From: Pseudomonadota bacterium
Lineage (GTDB): Bacteria; Pseudomonadota; Gammaproteobacteria; Burkholderiales; Sulfuriferulaceae
Length of the DNA stretch: 64,000 nucleotides
Assembly: GCA_021801025.1 (NCBI GenBank)
Contig: JAJYYK010000001.1
Location: 1 to 64,000, forward strand
Reading direction: 5' to 3'
Shown here: piece by piece, positions 34,175 through 43,258 of the stretch
Numbering within the stretch: the first letter of the stretch is position 1
Layout of the letters: the number at the start of each line of letters is the position of its first letter
Translations under genes and position numbers: made by a program
The notes under the pieces: model-generated
The model's input: the letters and a program-made list of their open reading frames with translations, nothing else
What the model was told of the DNA's origin: nothing
The model's database searches: none

Positions 34175-34441
34175 GGGCTCGTAAATGGATAACCTGGACT
34201 TATGCTGGGGTCGCTTTGAGATGCAGCCCAAGGCGCAAGACGTGCCGTTGTGTTGTTCACAACAAGCGGCTTGTAACGCGGGGATGCGCCCAAAACGACC
34301 CCAGCCCGGAGGGTTGCCGTGTATTCGGGCGTCTGCGGCGTTGCAAAGCTTGCGAATGGAACAACCATTTGCAAGCTTTGCGTCTTGCATCCATCCCGAA
34401 TACACGGCAACATAAGGCCAAGTTATCCATTTACGAGCCCT
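34174..34441. mobile_element. MITE-like element between the SPOR gene and dsbA
   Basis: A 268-bp element with a ~30-bp terminal inverted repeat: the outer 20 bases (AGGGCTCGTAAATGGATAAC) match perfectly at both ends. It shares its termini style and interior blocks with the 169-bp element at 12548. An internal 17-bp perfect inverted repeat (34313-34329 with 34395-34411) encloses a further hairpin around GCAAAGCTTGC/GCAAGCTTTGC. No protein is encoded. The flanks are TAA on both sides. Confidence 0.82.
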
Positions 34442-34482
34442 AAATAAAATTGAGTTAAATTTTTTAATCCGAGGAAACTGAC

Positions 34483-35127
34483 ATGCGAAAAAATTTGTTC
34501 ATGCTGATGGCCACTGCATTGCTGTCCCTTTTCATCTCCACAAGCCCTGCACAGGCCGCCGCCATTCAAAACAAAGATTTTACAGTGCTTGGAGTACCCA
34601 TTGAAACCGACAGCGGATCAAAAATCGAAGTAGATGAGTTTTTTTGGTATGGCTGTCCCCATTGTTTCAACCTGGAACCGGGCTTAAACTCGTGGATAAA
34701 AACGGTGCCGAAAGATGTCGCCATTCGCCGTATCCCTGCCGTACTGAACAATTCGTGGGCGGTACAGGCTAAAGTATGGTACGCCCTTTCAGCACTTGGT
34801 CTGGCAAACAAGTACCATGACGACTTCTTTAATGCCATTCATCTTGATGGTCTGGATGCACGCTCTGAAGTAAGTATCTTCAATTGGGCGGGGAAAATGG
34901 GCATCAATCAACAAGCTTTTGCCAATGCCTACAATTCTTTTGGCGTGCAAAGCCAGGTCGCCCATGCGGTTCAACTGACGAAGGAAGCGCAAATTACCGG
35001 CGTACCTACTTTTGTAGTGGATGGACAATATGTCACCTCGGAATCCATGACCGGAGGAGAGGTCGCCTTATTTCAAACTTTGAATGCGTTAATTGCCAAA
35101 GCGCGTCAGGCGCATGCACACCACTAA
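34483..35127 (+). CDS. dsbA: Thiol:disulfide interchange protein DsbA
   Basis: A 214-residue periplasmic oxidase with a signal peptide (cleavage near AQAAAI), active-site Cys58-Pro-His-Cys61 in WYGCPHCFN and the cis-proline loop TGVPTFVVDGQYV. It introduces disulfides in exported proteins. The gene follows the miniature element by ~40 bp with its own GAGGAAA ribosome site, so the element lies in its promoter/leader region and may influence expression. Confidence 0.92.
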   Translation: MRKNLFMLMATALLSLFISTSPAQAAAIQNKDFTVLGVPIETDSGSKIEVDEFFWYGCPHCFNLEPGLNSWIKTVPKDVAIRRIPAVLNNSWAVQAKVWYALSALGLANKYHDDFFNAIHLDGLDARSEVSIFNWAGKMGINQQAFANAYNSFGVQSQVAHAVQLTKEAQITGVPTFVVDGQYVTSESMTGGEVALFQTLNALIAKARQAHAHH

Positions 35128-35256
35128 GGGTTCGATTGCCATACTGATGTCGAATTAGGCACAAGAGACACCACACACTTTGGATTGAGTGCCGTACAAC
35201 GGTATTGAATCATGTTGACAGATTCGTGCTGGACCCTTAGGGCTCGTTAATGAATA
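35124..35256. repeat. Inverted-repeat gap ending in a solo MITE terminus
   Basis: CTAAGGGT (35124) and ACCCTTAG (35233) form a short inverted repeat across the dsbA-glycosyltransferase gap. It is directly followed by AGGGCTCGTTAATGAATA (35239-35256), identical to the 18-bp terminus of the element at 12548 but without a partner end. The ATG of the downstream gene (35250) and an AGGG ribosome-like site both lie inside this terminus. Confidence 0.6.
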
Positions 35257-36404
35257 TTTTAATGGTTTCGGATGTCTATTTCCCTCGCGTCAACGGGGTG
35301 TCTACTTCAATCATGATTTTGAGGCGTGAACTCAAAGCGCTGGGGCATCAGGTTACCCTCATTGCGCCCGAGTATGGCTTGGGCGAACCTGATGAACCCG
35401 ATATTATTCGTATTAAAGGGCACCGGGTGTTGCTCGACCCAGAGGATCGGTTGATGTCTTCACTACATCTGCGCACACTGCCGCAACAGCTAGCTGGGCA
35501 ACCCTTCGATCTGGTGCATATTCATACCCCGTTTATCGCCCATTACACCGGCTTGCGGCTCGCACGGCATTTTGGTATTCCCTGTGTTGAAACCTATCAT
35601 ACCTTTTTTGAAGAATATCTTTACCACTACATCCCTTTTTTGCCCAAAGGATTGTTGCGTTACGCTGCGCGTTTTTTTTCTCGCCAGCAATGCGGCCAGA
35701 TCGATGGTTTAATTCTGCCCTCACTTGCCATGAATGAAGCACTCAAACGTTATGGCATCAGCACCGACAGTCGCATTATCCCCACCGGAATTGAGTTGAG
35801 TGATTTCGGCACGCCGGATACAGCCGCCTTTCGCGCCCGTTACAACATCTCACCAGAACGGCCTGTGGTGGTGTACGTCGGACGGGTCGCTTACGAGAAA
35901 AATATCGATTTCCTGTTGCTGATGTTGTTCGAATTGCGCCAGGCGCTACCCGATGTGTTGTTGATTATTGCTGGCGAAGGTCCCGCTGAAGTTAAACTCA
36001 AACAGATGGTTAAAACACTTAACCTGACTGATAACGTATTGTTTGTCGGTTACCTGGAGCGCGCCTCAGAATTGCCCGCCTGTTATTGCGCAGGGGATGC
36101 CTTCGTGTTTGCATCACGTACCGAAACCCAAGGTCTGGTGTTGCTCGAAGCCATGGCATTAGGCGTACCCGTCGTGTCCACCGCCATCATGGGAACGCGT
36201 GACATCCTTGCCGCAGATAAAGGTTGCCGCGTGGCCAATGAGCACCCAGTCGATTTTTCCCGGACTCTGCATGCCGTGTTGGTGAACAAACCGCTACGCC
36301 AACAATTGAGTCAAGAGGCGCGCGATCACGCATTGAATTGGAGCGCACCGCAAATGGCAACACGAATTGTTGATTATTACCAAGCGATTATCGACAAGCG
36401 GTAA
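35250..36404 (+). CDS. GT4-family glycosyltransferase
   Basis: A 384-residue enzyme starting MNILMVSDVYFPRVNGVSTS with a GT-B fold: HIHTPFIAHYTGLRLA in the acceptor domain, VVVYVGRVAYEKNIDFLL, LLIIAGEGPAEVKLKQ and FASRTETQGLVLLEAMALGVPVV in the donor domain. It resembles the enzyme at 28122 and lipid glucosyl/mannosyltransferases in general; acceptor unknown. Its ribosome site and start codon are formed by a solo copy of the miniature-element terminus, which may have replaced the original leader. Confidence 0.82.
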   Translation: MNILMVSDVYFPRVNGVSTSIMILRRELKALGHQVTLIAPEYGLGEPDEPDIIRIKGHRVLLDPEDRLMSSLHLRTLPQQLAGQPFDLVHIHTPFIAHYTGLRLARHFGIPCVETYHTFFEEYLYHYIPFLPKGLLRYAARFFSRQQCGQIDGLILPSLAMNEALKRYGISTDSRIIPTGIELSDFGTPDTAAFRARYNISPERPVVVYVGRVAYEKNIDFLLLMLFELRQALPDVLLIIAGEGPAEVKLKQMVKTLNLTDNVLFVGYLERASELPACYCAGDAFVFASRTETQGLVLLEAMALGVPVVSTAIMGTRDILAADKGCRVANEHPVDFSRTLHAVLVNKPLRQQLSQEARDHALNWSAPQMATRIVDYYQAIIDKR

Positions 36405-36410
36405 GGCGCT

Positions 36411-36600
36411 ATGGTTATCGGACGATTCGCCCCTTCACCCACCGGCACTTTGCATGCCAATTCTTTACCGGTCGCATTTGTCCGCGCGCGCAACAAGGTC
36501 GCTGGTTAATCCGTATGGAAGTCCTTAATGTGCCTCGCTGTTCGGCACAAGCAGCCGATGCGATCCTGCGATATCCATTGTTAGAGATGAGCAAGTGTGA
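36411..36600 (+). pseudogene. gluQ: Decayed glutamyl-Q tRNA(Asp) synthetase (GluQ-RS) fragment
   Basis: The N-terminus reads MVIGRFAPSPTGTLHANSL, the start of a GluQ-RS/GlxRS catalytic domain (HIGH region degenerated to LHAN). The frame then hits a stop; a shift of frame continues with GRWLIRMEVLN and AADAIL, which match GluQ-RS (RMEDLDPPR and AADAILR). The gene ends after ~60 residues and the rest of the ~300-residue enzyme is missing. It lies 6 bp after the glycosyltransferase gene. Confidence 0.75.
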
Positions 36601-36674
36601 TGTACGGTATGTTACCATCCCTACTTCGGCGCTTGGTTAAGCGCATTCACTCTTCACCAGAAACGGAGTACGAA

Positions 36675-37016
36675 ATGAGCGGTTTACCTCAATGTCCGCA
36701 ATGCGGTTCAGCCTACACTTACGAAGATGGTGAGATGTATGTTTGCCCTGAGTGCGCGCACGAATGGTCGAAAACCGCAACAATTGATGACAGCGAGCAA
36801 AAACGCGTGGTGCATGATGCAAATGGCAACGTACTGAATGATGGTGATACGGTGACGGTGATCAAAGATTTGAAAATAAAAGGGACGTCATCAGTAGTCA
36901 AAGTCGGCACTAAAGTGAAAAATATCCGCATTGTTGAAGGCGACCATGATATTGATTGCAAAATTGATGGTGTCGGTGCAATGCAATTAAAATCCGGATT
37001 TGTGAAGAAGATATAA
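36675..37016 (+). CDS. yjdM: YjdM/PhnA-type zinc-ribbon protein
   Basis: A 113-residue protein with an N-terminal zinc ribbon ([13 protein letters not shown]...CPECAHEW) and the PhnA-like C-terminal domain ([35 protein letters not shown]). The family was once linked to phosphonate use but its function is not settled. The ATG at 36675 follows a CGGAG site; a longer frame from 36597 runs back into the gluQ remnant and is not credible. It precedes the pseudouridine-synthase-like gene by 7 bp. Confidence 0.88.
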   Translation: MSGLPQCPQCGSAYTYEDGEMYVCPECAHEWSKTATIDDSEQKRVVHDANGNVLNDGDTVTVIKDLKIKGTSSVVKVGTKVKNIRIVEGDHDIDCKIDGVGAMQLKSGFVKKI

Positions 37017-37023
37017 AATCACG

Positions 37024-37758
37024 ATGCCCGAATCGATACGTCTCTCCAAACGCCTTGTCGAAATGTTGTCTTGCTCACGGCGTGAGGCTGAGCAATATAT
37101 TGAAAGCGGCTGGGTGAAAGTCGACGGCGAGATGGTCGATGTGATGGGCTACCGTGTATTACCGGCGCAGCATGTGGAAATCATGCCTGATGCCGATCTC
37201 GCAAAAATCGTTCCCGTAACGATACTGCTGCACAAGCCAGTCGGCATCGATGCGAACACCGGTGACGACAATATCAAACCGCTGTTACAACTCATCACCG
37301 AGGATACGCGTAGCGCTGATGACAGATCCCCTTTCACTTTCCTGCGCAGGCATTTACGCGATTTACGCATGGTGATGCCGTTACCCGCCAATGCGTCCGG
37401 CTTACTGGTGTTTAGCCAGGACTGGCGTATCGTGCGTAAACTGGTAGAAGATGCGGACAAAACCGAGCAAGAATACATTGTTGAAGTCATCGGTGAATTA
37501 ATGACCGATGGCCTGGCGTTGCTCAATCACGGTTTAATTTGGAATGGCCGGCCTTTAGCACCGATGAAGGTCAGCTGGCAAAATGAACAACACTTACGGT
37601 TTGCCACCAAAGGCGTGCAAGCGGGACAAATAACCGGTGCATGCGAGAAGGTGGGCCTGTCCGTTATCTCCATCAAACGCATCCGCATCGGACGCATGCC
37701 GATGGCAAAATTAGCCATGGGGAAATGGCGGTATTTGCAAGGGTATGAACAGTTTTGA
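37024..37758 (+). CDS. S4-domain pseudouridine-synthase-like protein lacking the catalytic Asp
   Basis: A 244-residue protein of the RsuA/RluB/RluF type: S4 RNA-binding domain (RLSKRLVEMLSCSRREAEQYIESGWVKVDG), LLHKPVG, and a synthase-like C-terminal domain. The catalytic motif, normally GRLDxxTxGLL, reads MPLPANASGLL, with Pro at the aspartate position. Pseudouridine formation absolutely needs that Asp in characterised enzymes, so this is probably an RNA-binding protein or a divergent enzyme. The frame is intact and no stop or shift suggests decay. Confidence 0.78.
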   Translation: MPESIRLSKRLVEMLSCSRREAEQYIESGWVKVDGEMVDVMGYRVLPAQHVEIMPDADLAKIVPVTILLHKPVGIDANTGDDNIKPLLQLITEDTRSADDRSPFTFLRRHLRDLRMVMPLPANASGLLVFSQDWRIVRKLVEDADKTEQEYIVEVIGELMTDGLALLNHGLIWNGRPLAPMKVSWQNEQHLRFATKGVQAGQITGACEKVGLSVISIKRIRIGRMPMAKLAMGKWRYLQGYEQF

Positions 37759-37845
37759 GTTGAGTATCCAGCGGCACCCTTTACCCGAAATCAAAAAGGT
37801 GACGTGACGCAGTGTTTTTCAGGTAGTTGTCGCGTCGACTATTCT

Positions 37846-38725
37846 TCAAACCGCCATTTGAAGCGGTCTTTCCAGGTTCAAATCGACAACACCAACAGGT
37901 GCCCAATTTCGTGTTTTTCCTGACCAACGCTGCGGATGTTCATCTCTGGCCTGCTGATATAACGCATGCCGCTTGGCCAGAATTTCAGCGTCCTCACCAC
38001 GGTGGCGTTGTGCCGGTGTGACAAACTGAATACGGCTATGGCAATGCTCATGATTGTACCAGCGAATGAAGTCGCATACCCACAAGCGAGCCACATCAAT
38101 ATCCGCAAATCCGCCAGCAGACCACTGCGGGCAATACTTCAATGTTCAAAACAATGATTCTGAATAAGTGTTGTCATTGCTCACCCGTGGATGCCCTCGT
38201 GAAGGCGCTATCCCCAAACCTCACAGGCACGCGCCTTGCGTGCTCCCGCTTGTCCCGCTTCTTCAATCAACTCTATCATTTCGCGGCGATCCGGGGTGTT
38301 GATCAATCTTCCTCTTCCCATCCCCAGATCGCCTCGGCTTTTTTTCTGAGCATCAGCAATGCCGCAGTTCGCGCTCCAACTCCTTGATGCGTTGCTGATT
38401 CTGACTTTTACCTGTTCAACATACACACCTTTTTGACGGCAATATGCTCCAAGGTTAATTTCAGACAACCCGGCTGTCTCAATGACCACCGCCAATTTCG
38501 CTTCCGCCGACCAATTGTCGGGCACCTTTCCTGCTCCTGGCACTGCCATTCCCTCCGCTCTGACCTGTTTTCGCCAAACATACAGCGTCACATCTCGGCG
38601 GTAACAATTTCCCAAAACAGCCGCCTTCCTCTCTTCAGAATACCGTTTCATCATCGCTCTCTAAATCGCCCCGCGGCCCAAGTTTACTCAATTTAGCCGA
38701 AGCAACAACTATTCTGACACCGGGG
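37846..38725 (-). mobile_element. IS3-family remnant, left flank of the carboxysome locus
   Basis: Two damaged pieces on the minus strand. 38208-38654 encodes an OrfA-like helix-turn-helix protein (MMKRYSEERKAAVLG, DVTLYVWRKQ, VPDNWSAEAKLAVV); 37846-38142 encodes the C-terminal end of an integrase-core OrfB (WVCDFIRWYNHEHCHSRIQFVTPAQRH, RWSGKTRNWAPVG). The DDE N-terminal half of OrfB is missing. A ~240-bp part (38484-38725) is nearly identical to the remnant at 60938-61221, which has 44 bp that are deleted here. No other gene lies in 37759-38898. Confidence 0.8.
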
Positions 38726-38794
38726 ATATGCGGGCTCACAAAATGATTAGGCATACATACAATAAATAATAGTAAATCTATATGATAAATATGT

Positions 38795-38808
38795 TTAACT
38801 TTTATTAA
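38795..38808. promoter_or_regulatory. Candidate CbbR/cbb regulatory motif upstream of cbbL
   Basis: TTAACTTTTATTAA lies ~90 bp before the cbbL start in an AT-rich leader that also has AATAAATAATAGTAAAT. The identical 14-mer occurs at 55790-55803 upstream of the aldolase-like gene, and a related TTAATAAAAATAAA precedes that gene and cbbR. LysR-type CbbR regulators bind T-rich/A-rich half sites, so these are likely CbbR targets; this is inference. Confidence 0.5.
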
Positions 38809-38898
38809 GCAAACATCTCTTGCACAATAGATTCAACCGTCGGAACCAAAATGACGGTTCCAACATCATTTTTCAACAATAGTGCTAGGAGAGTAAAC

Positions 38899-40320
38899 AT
38901 GGCCGCAAAAAAGTATGAGGCAGGTGTTAAAGAATATCGGCAGACCTACTGGATGCCGGAGTACGTACCTTTGGATACGGACATCCTTGCTTGCTTCAAG
39001 ATCACCCCACAAGCAGGGGTGGATCGTGAAGAAGCAGCAGCAGCAGTAGCTGCCGAGTCTTCTACCGGAACTTGGACCACAGTTTGGACCGATCTTTTGA
39101 CCGATTTGGACTATTACAAAGGCCGCGCCTATCGTATCGAAGACGTACCTGGTGATGATACTTGCTTCTATGCATTCATCGCTTACCCTATCGATTTGTT
39201 TGAAGAAGGCTCGGTTGTTAACGTTTTGACCTCACTGGTTGGTAACGTATTCGGATTCAAGGCAATTCGTGCCCTGCGCCTGGAAGACGTGCGCTTCTCA
39301 GTTGCGTACGTGAAGTCTTGTGGGGGACCTCCTCAAGGTATTCAGGTAGAGCGCGACGTTATGAACAAGTATGGCCGTCCGATGCTGGGTTGTACGATTA
39401 AACCCAAGCTGGGTCTGTCAGCCAAGAACTACGGTCGTGCCGTTTACGAGTGTCTTCGCGGTGGTCTGGATTTCACCAAGGACGATGAAAACGTCAACAG
39501 TCAACCCTTTATGCGTTGGCGTGATCGTTTCCTGTTTGTGCAGGATGCAACTATGGCAGCCCAGGCCGAAACAGGTGAGCGTAAAGGTCACTACCTGAAC
39601 GTCACTGCGCCAACCTGCGAAGACATGCTTGAACGAGCTGAATTCGCTAAAGAAATCGGCGCACCGATCATTATGCATGACTACCTGACTGGTGGTCTGA
39701 CCGCAAATACAAGTCTGGCTAACTGGTGCCGCAAGAATGGTATGTTGTTGCACATTCACCGCGCCATGCACGCTGTGCTGGATCGTAACCCGCACCACGG
39801 CATTCACTTCCGTGTACTGACCAAGATACTGCGTTTGTCGGGTGGTGATCACCTGCACTCCGGCACTGTTGTGGGCAAACTGGAAGGAGACCGTTTTGCA
39901 ACTCTGGGCTGGATAGATTTAATGCGTGAGTCATTCATTCCTGAAGACCGTTCACGCGGCATTATGTTTGATCAGGACTGGGGTTCTATGCCTGGTGTTA
40001 TGCCAGTTGCTTCTGGTGGTATTCACGTTTGGCACATGCCAGCACTGGTTAACATCTTCGGTGATGATTCCGTGTTGCAGTTCGGTGGCGGAACATTAGG
40101 TCACCCATGGGGCAATGCGGCAGGTGCTGCAGCTAACCGCGTCGCGCTTGAAGCTTGTGTAGAAGCTCGTAACGAAGGTCGCGAACTGGAACGCGAAGGT
40201 AAAGAAATTCTTACCAATGCAGCCAAGGATAGCCCCGAGCTGAAAATCGCTATGGAAACATGGAAAGAAATCAAATTCGAATTCGATACTGTGGACAAGC
40301 TGGACGTGGTAAACCGTTAA
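38899..40320 (+). CDS. cbbL: RuBisCO large subunit, form IA (carboxysomal)
   Basis: A 473-residue form IA large subunit. Active-site [11 protein letters not shown], the carbamylated-lysine motif [11 protein letters not shown] and HIHRAMHAV are intact. The ATG at 38899 gives the usual [22 protein letters not shown] start with an AGGAGAG site; the longer frame from 38851 is rejected. It opens the carboxysome operon cbbL-cbbS-csoS2..., the arrangement of alpha-carboxysomes. Confidence 0.97.
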   Translation: MAAKKYEAGVKEYRQTYWMPEYVPLDTDILACFKITPQAGVDREEAAAAVAAESSTGTWTTVWTDLLTDLDYYKGRAYRIEDVPGDDTCFYAFIAYPIDLFEEGSVVNVLTSLVGNVFGFKAIRALRLEDVRFSVAYVKSCGGPPQGIQVERDVMNKYGRPMLGCTIKPKLGLSAKNYGRAVYECLRGGLDFTKDDENVNSQPFMRWRDRFLFVQDATMAAQAETGERKGHYLNVTAPTCEDMLERAEFAKEIGAPIIMHDYLTGGLTANTSLANWCRKNGMLLHIHRAMHAVLDRNPHHGIHFRVLTKILRLSGGDHLHSGTVVGKLEGDRFATLGWIDLMRESFIPEDRSRGIMFDQDWGSMPGVMPVASGGIHVWHMPALVNIFGDDSVLQFGGGTLGHPWGNAAGAAANRVALEACVEARNEGRELEREGKEILTNAAKDSPELKIAMETWKEIKFEFDTVDKLDVVNR

Positions 40321-40413
40321 TATTTAGGTCAAATTTTACCTCAATATCTAAATTAAAACTTTCACTATACTCGCTTGAATAGCTTGTGCAGTGACTAAAG
40401 GAAAGGAACGGAA

Positions 40414-40746
40414 ATGGCTGAAATTCAAGATTACAAATCAACCCCCAAATACGAAACCTTCTCGTATTTACCAGCAATGACGCCAGAAAAAATACGCCGT
40501 CAGATCGCTTATGTGATCAGTCAGGGATGGAACCCCGGCATAGAACACGTCGAGCCAGCACGTGCTGAAGCGTACTACTGGTATATGTGGAAGTTGCCAA
40601 TGTTCGGCGAACAATCTGTTGACGTCGTGATTGCTGAACTGGAAGCGTGCCATCGTGCACATCCTAATAATCACGTGCGCTTGATTGGTTACGACAATTA
40701 TTCTCAGAGTCAGGGTAGTTCGTTTGTGGTGTTTCGTGGTCGTTAA
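40414..40746 (+). CDS. cbbS: RuBisCO small subunit
   Basis: A 110-residue small subunit with [22 protein letters not shown] and [15 protein letters not shown], as in form IA enzymes. Follows cbbL by 93 bp with an AAAGGAA ribosome site. Together they form the L8S8 enzyme packed into the carboxysome by CsoS2. Confidence 0.96.
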   Translation: MAEIQDYKSTPKYETFSYLPAMTPEKIRRQIAYVISQGWNPGIEHVEPARAEAYYWYMWKLPMFGEQSVDVVIAELEACHRAHPNNHVRLIGYDNYSQSQGSSFVVFRGR

Positions 40747-40844
40747 GTAGATTGGCCAGGTAGGTTTGAAACAGACTATCCAGCAGATGGCCCTTGCAGC
40801 TAATGCCCCGTGTAAGGGTCTGTTGAATACGGAAGGATAAGAGT

Positions 40845-43211
40845 ATGAACGACGCTATGGAAAATAATACAGTAACTCCACGTTCGGCACGCGCCGCGGC
40901 GTTAGAGAGACGCCGTGCATTGTCCCAAAATGGACGCACAGCGCTGGGCATAAAACCCTCTCAGCCATCCCCATCAGTGGCTATACCTGCAATACGATCT
41001 TCAGCGGCAGTTGTTCCACCGCAGGTTGTGTCAAAGCAAGTAAGTTCGGCGCCGGCCGCACGACCTGCTCAAATGGTCCCGTCAGCCTCCATGGCTGGCG
41101 CTTCGGGAAAATCGCTGTCAAGAGCGCGGCGAGAGGCGATGTCTCATGGTGGCAAATCTGCCTTGGGAAAAGTTAAAGCGGTAATAGCGCCTACATCAAA
41201 CCCGATTATGGCGATGGATGCACCCAAATCTTTAACGACAGAAGCACCATCTTCAGGTTGTGGATGTGGGTGTAAGGATAAAAAAAATACAGACGCAGTT
41301 GAATATGATCAGGCAATTGAGGAGGTATGCGCAATTGTTGATGATGAACCCATGGCTGTGTCTGGCTCTATTGCTTCAGCGGTACGTAAGCTGTGTCAAG
41401 AACGCCGTCGTGCGCTTTCCAGTAAGGGTAAGACCGCCGCAAAAGCCTCAGCTGGATCAGCTGCAACCCGACGCAATGGTACTAGATATAGCGCGATGAG
41501 TGGGCTGAGTGGTCGCGAAATAGCGAGAATTCGCCGTGAAGAAATGTGCCAGCAAGGGCGTGGGAATGACCCCGCATGCCGACCCAGCGGTCGAATTCGT
41601 CCCAAACCACCTGCCCCAGCAAAAGTGGAGGCTGGCACAACGTTAAGTGGTACAGCTGTAACCGGTACGCAGGTGGAGCGTAATGGCAAGGTGACTGGCA
41701 TAGAGCCGGGCAGTTGTCGCACAATCACCGGTACTGAATATATCGGTATGGAGCAATACACGCAGTTATGTGCAACCGCCCCAGATCCAGCTCCGGCAAA
41801 AGTAAACATAGGCACCACGAGTCGCGGTCAACGTGTAAGTGGTACTGAAGTTGGCCAGAGTATGAAGGTAACTGGTGATGAAAATGGACTATGCAAGAGC
41901 GTGACGGGTACCGAATATCTTGGCACGGAACAGTTTGTTGCGTTTTGCGACAGCAAACCTAAGGCTGCTCCAGCGAAAGTGAGCGTAATGCTTACAGCAG
42001 CTGACCAGAACGTAAGTGGTGGCGCTATCGGTCGTAGCAATAAAGTAACTGGTGATGAGACTGGCGCAAGCGCAAAACTTACTGGTAGCCAATATGTACA
42101 GAATGAATCTGCGAGTGTAAGTCGCAGTGGTACGGGTGCGCCGCATAAAGTAAGCGTGATGAGTACATTGCAAGATCGAACTGTTACAGGGACTGATGTT
42201 GCAACTGGTGAATTGGTGACAGGAGCAGAACTCGGTGCTTGCGCAAGTGTTACGGGTACTGAATCAAATGGCCTGGCTCAATATCAGGCATGTAACCGTG
42301 AGTCAGTGTCTGTTCCGGAAAAAGTAAACATGATGCGTACCTGGAATGAACAGCCAGTTTCGGGCACTGCACTAGAGCATAGCTCGAAAGTAACTGGTGA
42401 TGAATATGGCAGTTGTCAGCAAATTTCTGGTACTGAATACATAGGTCCAGATCAGTACACGGCATTTTGTGCGCCCGAGCAACAAGCGGCATCTCGTGCA
42501 TTAATGAGCAGTCGTGGTGCGCAAGCTGGAATATCACTGCATAGCGGCAATGCTCGACTTGGCGGTAAGGTAACTGGCGCAGCGCGTGGTGAAAACCTGA
42601 TGTTGAGTGGCACGCCTTATTCTGGTTCGCATCAGCGTGTATCACAACGTGGTGCTAATAATAATCCGCATCCATTGAGCCGCAGCCCGCTTGATGCTCC
42701 GCGTGAGGTAGCGCCTGCAACGCAGGAACAAAGAGTACAGGGGGATTTTAGTATAGCTACGCCAGCCCGCAGTGCGCAGGACAGTAGCTTAAACCGGGTC
42801 ACGGGCACTGCATACGGCGCAATTGGTCGCATCACAGGACCAATTAACATGGCTGCAGGTCTGGTATCGGGTACACCGGAGTTTCGTTATCAGGAGGACA
42901 TAGCGCCTGTAGTAATGATGCAGGTACCCGCGCTTGAAGAGATGCGTAGTCGTCTGACGGGTGATGGTCGTGAAGGTGGGTTTGCTATCACAGGAGCGGC
43001 ATGGCGTCGTAATGAAAGTGTAACAGGCACTGAAGGTAACTCAAGCCGTCGCAATCCTACTATACGTGGGGATCAGCGTGGTGTGCTGATAGGCGCTTCA
43101 CAACTGAAAGATCGTGACCGACCAGAATTGCCGATGAGCAAAATTACGGGTAGCAGCGGTAGTGATGCCAAGGGGTCGGCCATAACCTACTCTGGCGGTG
43201 CGCGCGGTTAA
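40845..43211 (+). CDS. csoS2: Carboxysome assembly scaffold CsoS2
   Basis: A 788-residue, largely disordered repeat protein. Four basic N-repeats that bind RuBisCO are seen (ARAAALERRRALSQNGR, SLSRARREAMSHGGK, VRKLCQERRRALSSKGK, IARIRREEMCQQGR; about residues 14, 90, 178 and 222). M-repeats with VSGT...KVTGDE...C...TGTEY follow from ~258 to ~590, then the C-terminal region ending ITYSGGARG that anchors the shell. A run CGCGCKDKKN near residue 139 is cysteine-rich. A programmed frameshift makes a short form in Halothiobacillus; I could not assign a site here with confidence. Confidence 0.95.
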   Translation: MNDAMENNTVTPRSARAAALERRRALSQNGRTALGIKPSQPSPSVAIPAIRSSAAVVPPQVVSKQVSSAPAARPAQMVPSASMAGASGKSLSRARREAMSHGGKSALGKVKAVIAPTSNPIMAMDAPKSLTTEAPSSGCGCGCKDKKNTDAVEYDQAIEEVCAIVDDEPMAVSGSIASAVRKLCQERRRALSSKGKTAAKASAGSAATRRNGTRYSAMSGLSGREIARIRREEMCQQGRGNDPACRPSGRIRPKPPAPAKVEAGTTLSGTAVTGTQVERNGKVTGIEPGSCRTITGTEYIGMEQYTQLCATAPDPAPAKVNIGTTSRGQRVSGTEVGQSMKVTGDENGLCKSVTGTEYLGTEQFVAFCDSKPKAAPAKVSVMLTAADQNVSGGAIGRSNKVTGDETGASAKLTGSQYVQNESASVSRSGTGAPHKVSVMSTLQDRTVTGTDVATGELVTGAELGACASVTGTESNGLAQYQACNRESVSVPEKVNMMRTWNEQPVSGTALEHSSKVTGDEYGSCQQISGTEYIGPDQYTAFCAPEQQAASRALMSSRGAQAGISLHSGNARLGGKVTGAARGENLMLSGTPYSGSHQRVSQRGANNNPHPLSRSPLDAPREVAPATQEQRVQGDFSIATPARSAQDSSLNRVTGTAYGAIGRITGPINMAAGLVSGTPEFRYQEDIAPVVMMQVPALEEMRSRLTGDGREGGFAITGAAWRRNESVTGTEGNSSRRNPTIRGDQRGVLIGASQLKDRDRPELPMSKITGSSGSDAKGSAITYSGGARG

Positions 43212-43258
43212 TGTAAACGTAGTAATTGAGTAAACAAAAAAGCTAATTGGAGAGAGTG

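Noticed and set aside
36597-36674. Upstream extension of yjdM
   Set aside because: The extra codons lie in the gluQ remnant and are not conserved; a ribosome site precedes ATG 36675.
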